From positions 4,026,110 through 4,090,109 of the forward strand of contig JACEVL010000062.1 in assembly GCA_020284085.1 (NCBI GenBank): a stretch of DNA of 64,000 nt, read 5' to 3'. This stretch comes from Aporrectodea caliginosa. Its lineage: Eukaryota > Annelida > Clitellata > Crassiclitellata > Lumbricidae. Position 1 is the stretch's first letter, and the number at the start of each line of letters is the position of its first letter. Position numbers and translations under genes: made by a program. The notes under the pieces were generated by a model. That model saw only the letters and a list, made by a program, of their open reading frames with translations. It did no database searches and had not been told where the DNA came from. This document shows positions 41,301 to 63,495 of the stretch, piece after piece.

Positions 41301-41950
41301 TCCTTATATAGCACCCCTTCAAGTATGGGCGTATTTAGGGGGCTTTTACAGGTTCAAACCCCAGAAATGAATTACTGAAACAAATTTTTATATGCTTTTA
41401 TATTATTATATATGAAATACAATAAAAAAAACTTCACTTTTGCAAGTCCAATGGAAAAACCCAAGAATTGTTTCCTGGCTATTCTACTGCCTTCAAGATC
41501 CCTATTCGGAGGCGCTCTCGACCCAGGCCAAGCAGAAGAGGTTAGTCTTTAGTAGCTGATGGAACTGAGACCAGGAGATGTTTGGGAGAAGGCGAATGGC
41601 TATAAAGGGAAGACCATTACATGTTGACGAATCAACCACAGACAAAGAAGAGGACTGCAGCAGTGTGGACAAATGGAACCGTTGAGTCACCATGGACTGA
41701 GGAGCACAACACAGCGGCCAGTGCAACAGGATACAGGGCAACACCGTTCCCACAGGTAAGAAAGAGTGCAGAGGCCGAGAGGCATTGGCAAACTGAATGA
41801 GATGCACTGTGGGAATGGAAGCCAGTGCAATACATCGTGCATATAATGGGATATTTGTTCGATTTTGGCAAACCTGCCGATGAGCCGTGCCGCCCCCGAT
41901 GGACGGTATACAGCGCTTTGGTGGCAGCCGCTCACACAGCGCCTGTGTAA
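41301..41950 (-). mobile_element. L2/CR1-type LINE remnant split by a MITE
   Basis: On the - strand, decayed frames show ARLIGRFAKIEQISHYMHDV, LHWLPFPQ and a terminal WVESASE-like end. The GGGGTGCTATATAAGG and ATTGATTGATTG tail lies at 41285-41323. A hAT-type MITE (41324-41489) sits inside the tail. Confidence 0.78.
41324..41489. mobile_element. hAT-type MITE, 166 bp, nested in LINE
   Basis: Ends TATGGGCGTATTTAGG and CCTGGCTATTCTACTG. Perfect 8-bp duplication CCTTCAAG at 41316-41323 and 41490-41497. Other LINE tails in the window carry the uninterrupted word (TCTTGAAGGGGCGCTATATAA), which proves the insertion. Confidence 0.9.
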
Positions 41951-42183
41951 TAGGTGCTACTTAGTTACTTTACTTTGATTTATAATATTCGGGCTGACAG
42001 GGCTAAATGTTTACGTTTAGACTTTAGAATGTAACTGAAATGACGTTGCCGCGTTCAGAATTGTAGGTTTTAAAGCTAAGTATGCTTTTCGTGCTTTATT
42101 TTCCCACAATTTGACACCCCTTGAAAAGTACCGCTCTAGGCAGCCGCCTATATCGCCTATAATTATATACCTAAAGCCGGCTC

Positions 42184-43020
42184 TGGGGGTGGTGGCGACG
42201 GCAGTGGTGTGGTGGTGACTGCGGTGGAGGTGGTGACGGCAGCGGTGGAGGTGTGGTGGCGAAGGCGGTCACGGTGGAGGCGAGGGCGGCGACGGAGGTG
42301 AAGGTTGGTGGCGATGGCGATGACGGTGGAGGCGACGGCGGGGAAGGTTTGTGGCGAAGGCGGTGACGGTGGAGGCGACGGCGGTGAAGGTTGGTGGCGA
42401 CGGCGGTGAACGGTGGAGGCGACGGCGGTGAAGGTTGGTGGCGAAGGCGGTGACGGTGGAGGCGACGGCGGTGAAGGTTGGTGGCGACGGTGGGGGCGAC
42501 GGCGGGGAAGGTTGGTGGCGAAGGCGGTGACGGTGGAGGCGACGGCGGTGGAGGTTGGTGGCGAAGGCGGTGACGGTGGGGGCGACGGCGGTGGAGGTTG
42601 GTGGCGAAGGCGGTGACGGTGGGGGCGACGGCGGTGGAGGTTGGTGGCGAAGGCGGTGACGGTGGAGGCGACGGCGGTGGAGGTTGGTGGCGAAGGCGGT
42701 GACGGTGGAGGCGACGGCGGTGGAGGTTGGTGGCGAAGGCGGTGACGGTGGGGGCGACGGCGGTGGAGGTTGGTGGCGAAGGCGGTGACGGTGGGGGCGA
42801 CGGCGGTGGAGGTTGGTGGCGAAGGCGGTGACGGTGGACCCCGGCGACGGCGGTGGAGGTTGGTGGCGAAGGCGGTGACGGTGGAGGCGACGGCGGTGGA
42901 GGTTGGTGGCGAAGGCGGTGACGGTGGAGGCGACGGCGGTGGAGGTTGGTGGCGAAGGCGGTGACGGTGGAGGCGACGGCGGTGGAGGTTGGTGGCGAAG
43001 GCGGTGACGGTGGGGGCGAC
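42184..43020. repeat. G-rich 43-bp minisatellite, about 19 copies
   Basis: Units like GAGGTTGGTGGCGAAGGCGG followed by TGACGGTGGAGGCGACGGCGGTG repeat about every 43 bp, with one strand strongly G-rich. Open frames of Gly/Trp/Arg repeats are by-products. The left end follows GCCGGCTCTG, which resembles an old hAT terminus. Confidence 0.95.
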
Positions 43021-46000
43021 TTTCTTTGTTGGCCTTTTACTGTGGACTGACCTCAGTGACCTGCCTGCTATAACTTGTGCTGTGATATATTTAGTTTAAA
43101 TAATTTAAGCATTGTTACATTGCACTTAATTTAGACGTATGGGACGTGTAATGTCATTATTATTATTATCATTTTTCATAAATGGTATTTTGGGTCCCCT
43201 AACTTTCGGCGGAATCGCCGGGGTCCTAGCTTTTTTATGCGCGCGGTGGCGTATTCCTAGGGATGGGCCAGCCTACACTGCCCTCGACACCACACCTCCG
43301 CCGCCGTTGTCACCAAGTTTCACCTCTTGCCCCTATGTGCAAGTGGCCCCTCTTGCCCCATGGGCCGCTCCAGACCTGCTACGAGAGCTCACGACGCTCC
43401 TCCAAACCCCTTAGTCGGTTGACTCGGTTTCTTGTCGGCTTGCTCAAGGACTAGTATAACACCCCCCAAAACAAATCCTGGCTACGGCCTTGAGGTGAGT
43501 GTAACAACAGCTTACTTACTTACATAATGCTTACCTACATAAATCCATCGACCTATATTGAGTAAATCAACCGCGTGATATAAGGAAGATGCCAAGACCG
43601 TATGGTCAAATGTTAAAAAGAGATGTTAATTATATAAGGAAGATGGAAACTGCCCGACATTTATATAGAAATAATTATGACAGAATGAAAAAATCAAGAC
43701 CAAGAAAGATAACAGGGTCAAAATTGTAATAATATGATTTGTAACATGTATTACTATATGATAGCTTCCTCAGCAATAGGAAGACAAAGTTGTTAGTATT
43801 TTAGAACATGGAAAGAATTTTAAAAAAAACATAATTAAGAAAAGTAAACAACCTATGCAAGGTAACAGATAATACAAGAAAAGATAATAGATATTTAAAA
43901 GGCGAGCAGTACAAATTTACTACAAAGTTACTGAAATTCATTACAAGCAACTAAAATTTCAAGCTGACTTTTGCTTCAACCTAAATACTCACATTTTATA
44001 AGTTTTTATTTTCTATATTTTTGCACTTCATTTGTTATGACTACATAAAAACAAGATAACAATGTTATTTCTTCAAAAAGGAAAACTAGCAGAAAAACTT
44101 ATCTGGATATACTTTAATAAGCACAGAACAATAGATTACAAAAATTATAAGCTACATTTCTATTACAGAAATTTTAATAAATCCTTGTCCACATGGTCAT
44201 TAGTGGCGCTCTACTCCGCTCAGTCCCTGAATGTCGCGTATTCCATTGTGGATTTCATAGTTCTCAGATACACTACTGCTTCCATTGAAAAACTGTCCTT
44301 TTCTCAAATCTGAACCAGCTGTGCCACCAAGTACAAAATCCTCTAGCATACATGTTGTAACATTACACATTCAGCTACAAACTACATTGTAACCTCCAGG
44401 CTCTAGCAAAGCTGCATATCTTCCAGTCCATCTTCACAACAGTGTATCCATCGGAACAAAAATCCTGTCCTGTAAAACTACATTAAGATCAGTCGACCAC
44501 GAACCCTACACATCTTGGAATGTTTTCGAAACATCATCATTGGTGGTCAGATATTTAACATGTTCCAATTCGTAAGAGTTGCTTCGCACATTGGCTGATC
44601 CAGGATTTGATAAAGAGTTTGCCGAAATTTACTTTGGATGGCATGTGCCCACTTACTGATTTCTTATGGCCTCAGTTTCCAATATATCCTCCTTCATTTC
44701 CTTAACAGTTTTATAATAGCTGCTTTCTACTTCACAATAATTTCTGCAGGCAGCCCTTGCTGAAACCAACTTAGTGGCAAGACCCTCTAAATGAAATCGT
44801 AAGAATGGTTGGATTGGTTGCCCTTGAACCTACCCTTGCCTTTGCATACAGTTCGGCTCAGTGTGTGGCAATTGATAAACTTAAACGCAGCAAATCTCCA
44901 ATTCACCAGCCGCTGATAGTTTTGGACAATCATCAACTTTTAAAATTTCTTCTTTAAAACAAAATTAGAGGTACATATCGTCGAGTATTACATAAACATG
45001 CTTGATACACCAAACTCAACCAATGCACGGAACTCGGCTATAATGACGACTGAGGTGCACTGATATGCCTATTACAGAGGTCACTTGGTCCAGGCCTCAA
45101 CCTAGGGGGAGAGTGGACTATAGAGGCTTAGCATTTGATTAATTCATAATAATAAATTAGCAACTTCCTAGCACTGGTGCCTATATTCAAACTATCAAAT
45201 TTTAGTACACTTGGTTAATACCCAAAAAGTTACTCCAGTAAGACTGACTTTCTGTTTCTGCTAACAGACTAGGAACCTCAAACTTAAAAATGGGGCACCA
45301 ACAAAGCCGCACTTATCAGATCAAAGTTAAATGCTTCACAAGGAACACAGGTTCAGATTGTACAATACTTAGCTGTCTATTAAATCAGTAAGTCAGCCTT
45401 GAATTACACACAAATTGCATCATGTTTGAAGTTACTGTAATGAAAGACTGCACCGATACCTCCAGGATAAATCTAAAGAAATTATTAGCTTCGCAGAACT
45501 CAATCCCATTAACTTCATACTGAAACATGCCTCCACATTTACACTGACACAAAAAAATCAACAAAATCATGATCTAATTTTTTACTAACAACAGTTTCAA
45601 AACAGATGATCAGTCATCAAATATTATTATATCCTGATACAGACACAAACTTCTAAACATAAATACCGGTACTATTATATTATCACATCAAACAACGCAT
45701 TCGGTTTCACATTTCTATTTTTTTTCATAGATGACTACAAACACAAAAACGATTAACGTGAATTAACAATATTATTCAGCAGATGTGAACTCAAAAGAAA
45801 TCTCAAACGAAAATGCAAAACACAAAATATTTTTAGAATTTTGTTCATCTGCTCTATCGGTAGCACGTAAAGCAGAAAAAACACAAATGACCCAATCAAT
45901 TTATACTCAACAGTGTAAAAAGAAGTGTAAATTTTCCCTACAGCACGAGATTGCTATCCCAGATGAACCAGCACTTACAGCGGTCACAATGAATGTGAAA

Positions 46001-46213
46001 CTGTGCAACACAAACCACTGCATTCAGCGGCAAAAGTCCATTTAAGTGGAATTGCATTTGTATTTTGTACAGCTTTACATCTTTGATTCTGCAAGGTCCA
46101 AATCTGTGTTAGGAATGTTGTTTGCTGCTGTCTAAAGTTTTGGTACTTTTCACGCACCTGTGTTTCAATCACTGAAGAGCTGTCTGTTACATTTGCCAGT
46201 CAGCCCTGCAATA
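43021..46213. other. Intergenic/possible CNNM 3' UTR, nothing recognised
   Basis: AT-rich. 43170-43490 is GC-rich and ends AAAACAAATCCTGGCTACGG, resembling a CCTGGCTAC-type MITE end. No supported gene. Confidence 0.4.
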
Positions 46214-46621
46214 TGTGACCCAAGGAATCAAAAAAGTCATGTCGGAAATTTCAGATGAATATTTTACAGATTTTTAAAGAACACATTTTTTGCTTTAAAA
46301 CGACACCAAAATTTTAGTTCTACCTTACTTTTTGACAAAGTTATGAATGATTATGTGCCCAATTTTTGGAAATTATTTTTAATTTATTTTAATATACAAT
46401 CACTAAAACGAAAACAGTACCCTGTACAAAATCCTGAAAATACACATTAAAACAATGAATTTCCTCAAAATGTGAGATATCAGAAATTAAAAAAACGTAT
46501 TTTTTTACCCATTTCCATTAAAATCTGAAAATGAGCAACAAATGACTTCTGATCATATTTTGGTGTTTTCCTAGCAATTTAATCTGCTGGCATCCGACTC
46601 ATTTTAAATCCCTGGGTCACA
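46214..46621. mobile_element. TA-flanked MITE, 408 bp (Tc1/mariner-like)
   Basis: Ends TGTGACCCAAGGA and (inverse) TCCCTGGGTCACA, flanked by TA on both sides. TA target duplication suggests a Tc1/mariner-type origin. A partial copy in inverse orientation lies at 38567. Confidence 0.75.
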
Positions 46622-49245
46622 TATATCCATTATCCAACTTTACTTACAACCACTGCAACTGAGCTACTTACAAGCACATTTCTGCAAACAGTAAAAGTAT
46701 CAACCACAATCTGACTACAAACAAACACGTCATTCTTCATGAATTCATAATATTAGGCTAGCAACAAGAACGTTTGATGGTTTCTAAGGTGTTACGCTAC
46801 CATCCAGATATATAATAACATCAAAGACCACTTACAACAGGTTTTAGTCAAAATGCTTTCGACCAGTTTTTATAGCAATGCAGACCTATGTAAATATCCT
46901 TAATACTGATGCATTTGCCGGATTTCAAATGAGATCTGATCACGAAGTGGGAAAATTTTCCCAAAATGCTAAGTAAGTGTTCAGATATAGTACATCACTC
47001 CCTCACTGCTCTATAAAACAGTGGCCACAGCCTCAGCATATACGTTGATACAGAAGTCGACAAATGTCAAAAACAATCAAAGAAATCCAGTAAGTACAAA
47101 CATATGAAAAAACTAAACACACCCAATCTAACAAAATTTATACACACTACTTATGCAAACATCTTAAATTGAAATATTCAAAAAGCTTTGTAAATCGAGA
47201 CAAAGATAATATGAAATTTCACAATCAAAATGCCTGGCTTGTGTCTGCTTAATCTAGCAACAAGATTACAAGTGATTGCTGTGCATTGCTTGAAGTAAAA
47301 TCAATGGCATAAGCAGTAATGCAAAAAACAGGTAAGAAGTTCACAATTATTTTGATAAAAATCAATGAAACACTATTCCTACTCCCACAGAAAAACTTGT
47401 GCTTAAAACACACATATGGAAAATCCATATGATTAAACTCCCCAATTCATATTTGGAGATATGTGGTCAATATTCAAAGTTACCTGGAACATAATTTACA
47501 CACTATTTGAGTGACGTTCTTACAAAGACTGATGACACAATCGTGGGAATCAATAGAGTAAGAAACATTGCATTAGCACGTGTTAACATTAAATACTGGC
47601 CAGATTTTTCTCGACATTAAACGAATATAAAAACTGACTTGCAGGCTTCAATCGATAAGCTGATTGCAAGAAGCAGCTTTTGTGAAGCATGGAGAAATTT
47701 TAAGATTTGATAATGCATTTATTAACTCTAGAAGTGATCAAACACTAAATTAGTTTACGCTAGATTAAGCAGCTCCCAAATTTTGTTCAAGTTGCATTGG
47801 TTAACAGAGCATAAACAATGAAGCTAACCTAACAACAGCTTACGAAAATACAAGAAATTTATTAAATGCTTGATGTACTCCAACCGTATTTCACTCAAAC
47901 AACACAGCCGATATAAACAAAATTTTGCTAGATGCTGACTATTTCCAGCTCCACAAAAAACATCAATTAACAGCCAATTCCAAGGTTATCATATCCACCG
48001 ATGCAACTGAGGGACATTCTGGCTTTTGGTGTCTGTCCATTTAACGGCATTTGTTCACATGTCACCGCTCTACACCGGCCACCGATGCCGTGGTTGGTTC
48101 ACAATAACAGAGTTTACTGCCATGCAGATCATGCTATCTATCACAATGCAAACGCCATCAGCAAGGTACCTTCTTAAAACAACATGCAGAAGTCTCTGAC
48201 TTTAACAAAAGTCATAGACAGTCCCTTAAGCCAGCTCTCAGAGGCAGCAATTGGTATGAAGTGTTAGCAACTTCATTTTCTTAGCCTTGGCATACGAGTA
48301 CAGGTGTCCTCTCCCTCATGGTCGGATCTCCCACCGACAGTCCACATACTCAGTTTATAGTCAAGTTCACTAGGAGGCAACACTGAAGCTGAAATGTTTT
48401 AAAATGCCTTCCCATCCTGGTACAAATTTTTGGTCCCCACCTCATGACTGACAGTCCATCACGCTAATCCAGCGGCCTGTCTGCGGAACTCTGGTCGTCG
48501 GCTCACAAATCAGTCTTGAATTAATTAACAATTTCTTCAACTTATTCGCAAATGTAATTTTCAAACATATTACAAAAAAATCCATTAATCAATTGAAAAT
48601 ATTTAATTTGAAATCATTTTGACAACAGAATTTGTTAGTTTTACATGTTTAAAAGTTTAGTGCTTGCTACTACTGGTCATTGAATCAAAGAACAATATAA
48701 AGTCACTGCTGGTCCCAAGCTGAAAATGAATTTAAGAACTACTTGCCTAGAGAGGGGAAACAGTCTGTAAAAGTTTATCTAGTTATGATGTATCAATTAA
48801 GCTAACAATAGCAACAATTCACTCTATTTGCAAACCAACATGGATGTTATTGCCAAGTCAACTCTGTATGCCCTGTTGCCTGTTGCAAGGTCAGCCATGC
48901 TATCCCCCAAAAGAAAAAAAATAAGCTGCAAGATTTTGTTTAATACTTAAAGTAACGAAGTACAGAACAGCTTTCATAAAGACCCCGAAGCTTATTTCCT
49001 TTTATTTCAAAAACCAAACTGTCCACTTCGCTCCGTAAAACACTCCAAAACCCAGCTGCCTCCAAGAACAAAGACAAGGCACACAGGTCAATAATTATCA
49101 CACCCCAGTTCATTAAGTGCTTTGAAGTAAACCGAACAGTGAGTCCGGAATCGAAAGAGAAACTACGCAAAGCAACAGCTAGACGAAGTGACTAAGGAGA
49201 TTAAGAAAACAATGATTTATGTGACAGCAGCAGCAGCAGTTACCC
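46622..49245 (-). other. Probable CNNM 3' untranslated region and flank
   Basis: No coding sequence recognised. It lies directly downstream of the CNNM stop codon on the - strand. Confidence 0.4.
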
Positions 49246-58673
<9,428 letters not shown>

Positions 58674-59411
58674 AGGGATCTTCTAAGCAGTTGGTCGTTT
58701 CCACTGAGTCAGACCATTAAACAAAAATATACTTCGCGAAAGATTTCTTTCCTACTATAAAATTAAAATGTCCTCGCAAACAAAATATCATTCCATTGGT
58801 TCGAGTTCACGAGTCATGACATGAGTCTTCAAGAATCATCTAGTAAATAATGGGGTAAACATGGCAACTCCACCATTGAACAGCAGTCACGAGGTGTCGC
58901 CTCAAACGTGTGTGTAATTCAACGACCTCTTACGATCGAAAATAAATAGCGCATTATATCATTGAAGCGCATGTGAATAAGTAAGCTGTTCTATCTAATA
59001 AACCTTTTGGACGGAGTTTCGATGATTGCTCATGTAACGACTAAATTCGTATAATTGTTTAAATCGAAGATAAAACCTACTCGGTCAGCACGTTTAGCAA
59101 TCGTAGAGAATAACCATAGACGTTCTTCCGTAAATGTATCGAAGAGTAGGCTACGCGTTACGCTCAATTCGGCAATGGAAACTAATGAAATTCTCTAGGT
59201 CTAGGCCTCTGCGCAACATTGGAAACCATACACGTGCCCTTTGTCCAGCCACGATTTAAGCCATGTGTTAACTACAACAATTCGAGTAATTAATTAAGTT
59301 AATTCGAGTAGGCCTAGTTGTCGTCAAAAAGTAGGTGACTCATGTCTGTCTCACCTAGCATGACGCGTTAGGACAATAAATAGGACACTAAATTATGCGC
59401 TTGCACGATGG
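58674..59411. other. CNNM upstream region
   Basis: It should contain the CNNM 5' UTR and promoter. No TATA box or other motif could be fixed with confidence. Confidence 0.4.
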
Positions 59412-59879
59412 GGGGCCGTCCATAAAATAATGACATCACGCACCATGGGGTAGGGGGTCGGAAATTTATGACGATTTGTGACATGGGGTGGGGGGTCTGA
59501 GAGGTGTGACGTCACACTAGGTCTATGTAATTAAATTTAACAATTAACAACAATTTACTTTTAACAATAACAGCACTAATTGTGAGTATTAAATTTTCAT
59601 TATTTTTTTATAATTTTAATGTATACGGGCACCATTATTAATCATTTTCTAATTATTTCAATATTTGGTCACCGTTAGATTTTAAAATATGCATGCTCTC
59701 CCTATTTGTTCCACGAAAGAGCATTTTGCTTCACCATGGAAATTTGGTTTTCAGAGGGGGCGCAGAGCTTTGTGACGTCATTTTTCAAGGGGGTGTTACT
59801 TTTTGTGACGAAGTGTGACGAGGGAAGGGGGGTGCTCAAAATCGGCCAAAATTGCGTGACGTCATTTATGGACGGCCCC
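59412..59879. mobile_element. TIR element GGGGCCGTCCATAAA, 468 bp
   Basis: Left end GGGGCCGTCCATAAAATAATG then ACATCACGC; right end GCGTGACGTCATTTATGGACGGCCCC. Long inverse termini are clear. The target duplication is ambiguous (ATGG on both sides with offset), so the superfamily is unassigned. Confidence 0.75.
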
Positions 59880-60122
59880 TATGGCCTACAGGCCTAGGCT
59901 ATATAAATTTTGCACCAGGTCTTACATACACTATAAGCCTACCAATTAAACCACTACACATAAAATCGATGCATACTTGATGTCGTTGTATGCCTGTATA
60001 ACGTCAATAAAAGCGACGTCTAGGCCTATTTGACGCATTCTAGTGGCCTAGCTTATAATAAACTTACGTATCGCGACAGATCTCGAGGGCCTACTTCGAA
60101 CAGTTATTGTAGACGTTGCACG

Positions 60123-60459
60123 CAGGGCTGCCGTCAGAAATTCCGGGCCCCTAGGCAGAGCAGTCACGGGCCCCTAACTCTCCTTAGACTTTATGAGAAA
60201 TTTTTTTAAAAAACAAACTGAAATAATAACAGTGCGGGTACAACCCTACAAAATAATATTTATATAGGGGGCCTATGCAACTATTGTAGTTAGGCCTCAG
60301 TGTCCGTAAAATTATATTTTAAAAGGCATAAATCATAAACTTTGTATAACTGATTATAATATTTTTCATAAGTTGATTGCTGGGCCCAGCCCGGGCCCCT
60401 AAAAGTCGCCGGGCCCTTGGGTTTTTGCCCCCCCCCGTGCCCCCCTCTCGGCGGGCCTG
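60123..60459. mobile_element. hAT-type MITE, 337 bp
   Basis: Ends CAGGGCTGCCG and CGGCGGGCCTG with a perfect 8-bp duplication GTTGCACG (60115-60122 and 60460-60467). It is rich in GGGCCCC words near both ends. Confidence 0.88.
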
Positions 60460-60702
60460 GTTGCACGCGGTAAATGCAAGATGTTGAGAAAGAGCTGGCA
60501 TTTTGAAATGTGCTGCTCATTTCGAGATAATTAATTTGTAAAATAACACTGTTAGCGGCAAGGTGATTGAAATGGTTGACTTTAGGCCTATATATATAGC
60601 CTATGTAGCACATCGATCATGTAGGCTTATAACATTCTGAAGTTGACCATACATGTATGTCAGCCTGATGTAGGCCTAATGAATAAGCGATTATAGCCTA
60701 TA

Positions 60703-60747
60703 GTGATTGATTGATTGATTGATTGATTGATCGATCGATCGATCGAT

Positions 60748-60819
<72 letters not shown>

Positions 60820-60829
60820 CGATTGATCC
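60703..60829. repeat. (ATTG)n microsatellite with a (ATCG)n block
   Basis: Long run of GATT units interrupted by five self-complementary GATC-type units (about 60729-60750). Confidence 0.96.
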
Positions 60830-61172
60830 CAGAGTGCAATAGAAATCGAGCAAAGACGCATTCTTTCTGGCCATGGCATCTGCAGCACCTGCGGCCAACA
60901 TCACAAAAATGGTCAGGAACAGGTTGAGAATTGTCGGGGGTTAGGGGGCGGGGTTCAACCCCCAGTCTTTCTTAGAATCCCATAGTTATTTTTTTACAAT
61001 TCCCATACTGGTCAGGAAGATGACGCTTCGTTGCGCTGATTGGTCAGTCTCGAAGATGTTTGGTAATCCAATGCCCAGCCACCGCGTGCACCCCCGCTGA
61101 AATGAAGACAGGGTCGAATTTACTTGACTCTGACCGATTGACAGACTGATCAACTGACACACTGGCTGGCTG

Positions 61173-61225
61173 GCCGACCGACCGACCGACCGACCGACCA
61201 CCGACCGACCGACCGACCGACCGAC
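61173..61225. repeat. (CCGA)n microsatellite
   Basis: About 13 CCGA units with one short interruption. Confidence 0.95.
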
Positions 61226-61519
61226 ATAATATTATGTGTATCCTATGTGCGTATAGGCCTACAGACCGACATTGTGAGTGAAAAGCCGGAACGTGGAAAA
61301 AGGCAGATAAATAGACACAGGGACTCCGACAACCATTGTGAGTGAAAAACCGGAATGTGGCGAAGACAGAGAAATATAGACATCAGCCTAAACGGAAACT
61401 GAGACAGATTAAATTTGCATTTTTACCTAATCAAATTCAAACTGGTCACCTTGGTCCTTGTGCTGACTATCTCAATATGTTACAATTAACCGTGGTCCTT
61501 GCATGCCATGGGTTGATAT

Positions 61520-62069
61520 TAGTGTGATTCTCGTTAACGATAACGATAACGAAAATGTTCGTTAACGAAAATAAAATGATTTCGTTAACGATAACTATAA
61601 CTATAACTAAAAATATAATTAACTATAACTATAACTATAACGAAAATAACACTAACGAAAATTCATCTTTATTTTCGTTAATGCAAAAATAAAAATAGGA
61701 AGTGCAATAGGGACGATTCGACATAGATGATAAATGAGAACGAAAAAATGCGATACTTTTATTATGCAATTTGTCAGTTACTTTGGAAACTCGTGTATTC
61801 ATGAAGCTGAATGCACCCATGCTTCAAAGGCTTTGAAAGCTCTGAGCAAATTGTGAAACAGCGTGTTAATACACACAGTTTTGCTTATAGCCTTAATTAT
61901 TGTAACTAAGTAGTAACTAAAATTAAAACTAAAATAAAATCCATTAACTATAACTATAACTATAACTAAAAAATAATACTAACTATAACTATAACTATAA
62001 CTAAAATAAAAACCATTAACTATAACTGTAACTATAACTAAAATAAAATATGTAAGGAGAATCACACTG
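61520..62069. mobile_element. hAT-type MITE with ATAACT/ATAACG arrays, 550 bp
   Basis: Ends TAGTGTGATTCTC and GAGAATCACACTG; 8-bp duplication GTTGATAT / GTTGATAA (61512-61519, 62070-62077). Both arms carry runs of TAACTATAAC and CGTTAACGAAAAT words around a unique centre. Confidence 0.88.
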
Positions 62070-62077
62070 GTTGATAA

Positions 62078-63495
62078 CTCAACATGAAACAACTGCTGCA
62101 TGGTACATGGGCTGAGTGTAAGATTAGACGTAAGGTATTATAATGCTGCTTTATTTCTAGCACAGTTATAATGATCTAAGTACAAGCGACGGCTTCTAAC
62201 GTTCGTGTGGGGCGAGAGGCTACGATGTCTAATGTCTTAGCCTAATCTCCAAGTGCCCCATTGGGCGTGGCCTTCGCTGGCCAATCGGATCACTCCACAT
62301 CCTTTCTCCTTTATGTAGCCAAACACTTTAAGTCAACACAAACTATAATATTATGTCCTATAGTATACGTAAGTCCAAAACTCGCGTAACCGAGTCGGCC
62401 TACATCTTGTTCCTCTAATAACTACTTTTCTACTCTACTACTATTGTTTGTTTTCTTTTGTTTGTTTTCGAATTGTCTGAATTGTCTATCCTGATTCAGT
62501 CAGAGCGGTATCTTTCTGGTTTTCGTATCGGTCTCCCGGAGCGCGTTGTGTAGTCCCGCTGGGCTTCACCTTCCAGGGCTTGCTGTGGCGTCGGCTGCTG
62601 GGCGACGGAGGTGACTCCTGGAGCTGCGTGAGGAGGGTGGGAGTGGGAGAGGGAGAGGGTATTTTTCGTAGAGGTTATTAAATGTAAAATTTAAAACAAA
62701 ATCCAAACAAATTTTGTTTGGATATTGTTTCAAATATAAGTCTTCAGTGTGAAGAAATTTGTTAAACACCAAAAGTAGTAGTAGTCAACAACTGGGTATC
62801 AATTTTTGGGAGGGGGGGGGCAAGTGCTGCCCGTCTTGCCCCTATGTGCGGGCGCCCATGGCCTATAATTATATGTTGTCAAACATGAACAGAAGCTGAG
62901 TTTTATCAAAAGCCAATTATATCGGTCCTATTTCGCAGTAGCCTACTGACGCCCGCCTAGTCCAGGATTTAATAATGCAAGTCACTGCTTGCAAAAAAAC
63001 CGAACTGAAAACACGTGAGCAGGGGGACTGACGCAATAGCTTGCCGTCTGCTAAATGCCCGTATACATTGGGGCACACAGGGAGATCTAAACATTAGGGG
63101 TGGAGTGAAAAATTTTTTTAAAGAAATGAATTCTAATAGTGGGCAAAAGTTGCGACTTGGGTAGAGGAAGAAACACACAAAATATTTTAAATTTCAAATG
63201 ATATCTTCTGCCCTCTACCACCAATGCAATATTTCAAATTTTAAGCTTTTTTCGGTAAAAATCGCATAGAAGCCATTATGTTTCGTCACAACAGAGAACT
63301 GCTATTATACAATATTCTATATAATATTATGAAACCTTAGCTCAATTATGCACCATGCAGCAAAGAACAGATTATAAAATATAATTTATGCTGTAGGATA
63401 GAGTCCAAGGATTTGTACCCAAAAATATCTCGGTTCGCACATCATTCTGAATGACTGGTTTTTACATTAGTGAATGTCAATAACTTATGGAATTG
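62078..63495. other. Intergenic, nothing recognised
   Basis: Short G/C-rich spots at 62570-62660 and 62810-62860 and AT-rich remainder. No supported gene or complete element. Confidence 0.45.

Noticed and set aside
42413..42964. Gly/Trp/Arg-rich open frames
   Set aside because: They are translations of a 43-bp minisatellite whose period rotates the frame; no gene structure.
43139..43414. 91-codon frame with a hydrophobic start
   Set aside because: Single unsupported frame in a repeat-rich intergenic stretch, with no family motif and no splice or promoter evidence.
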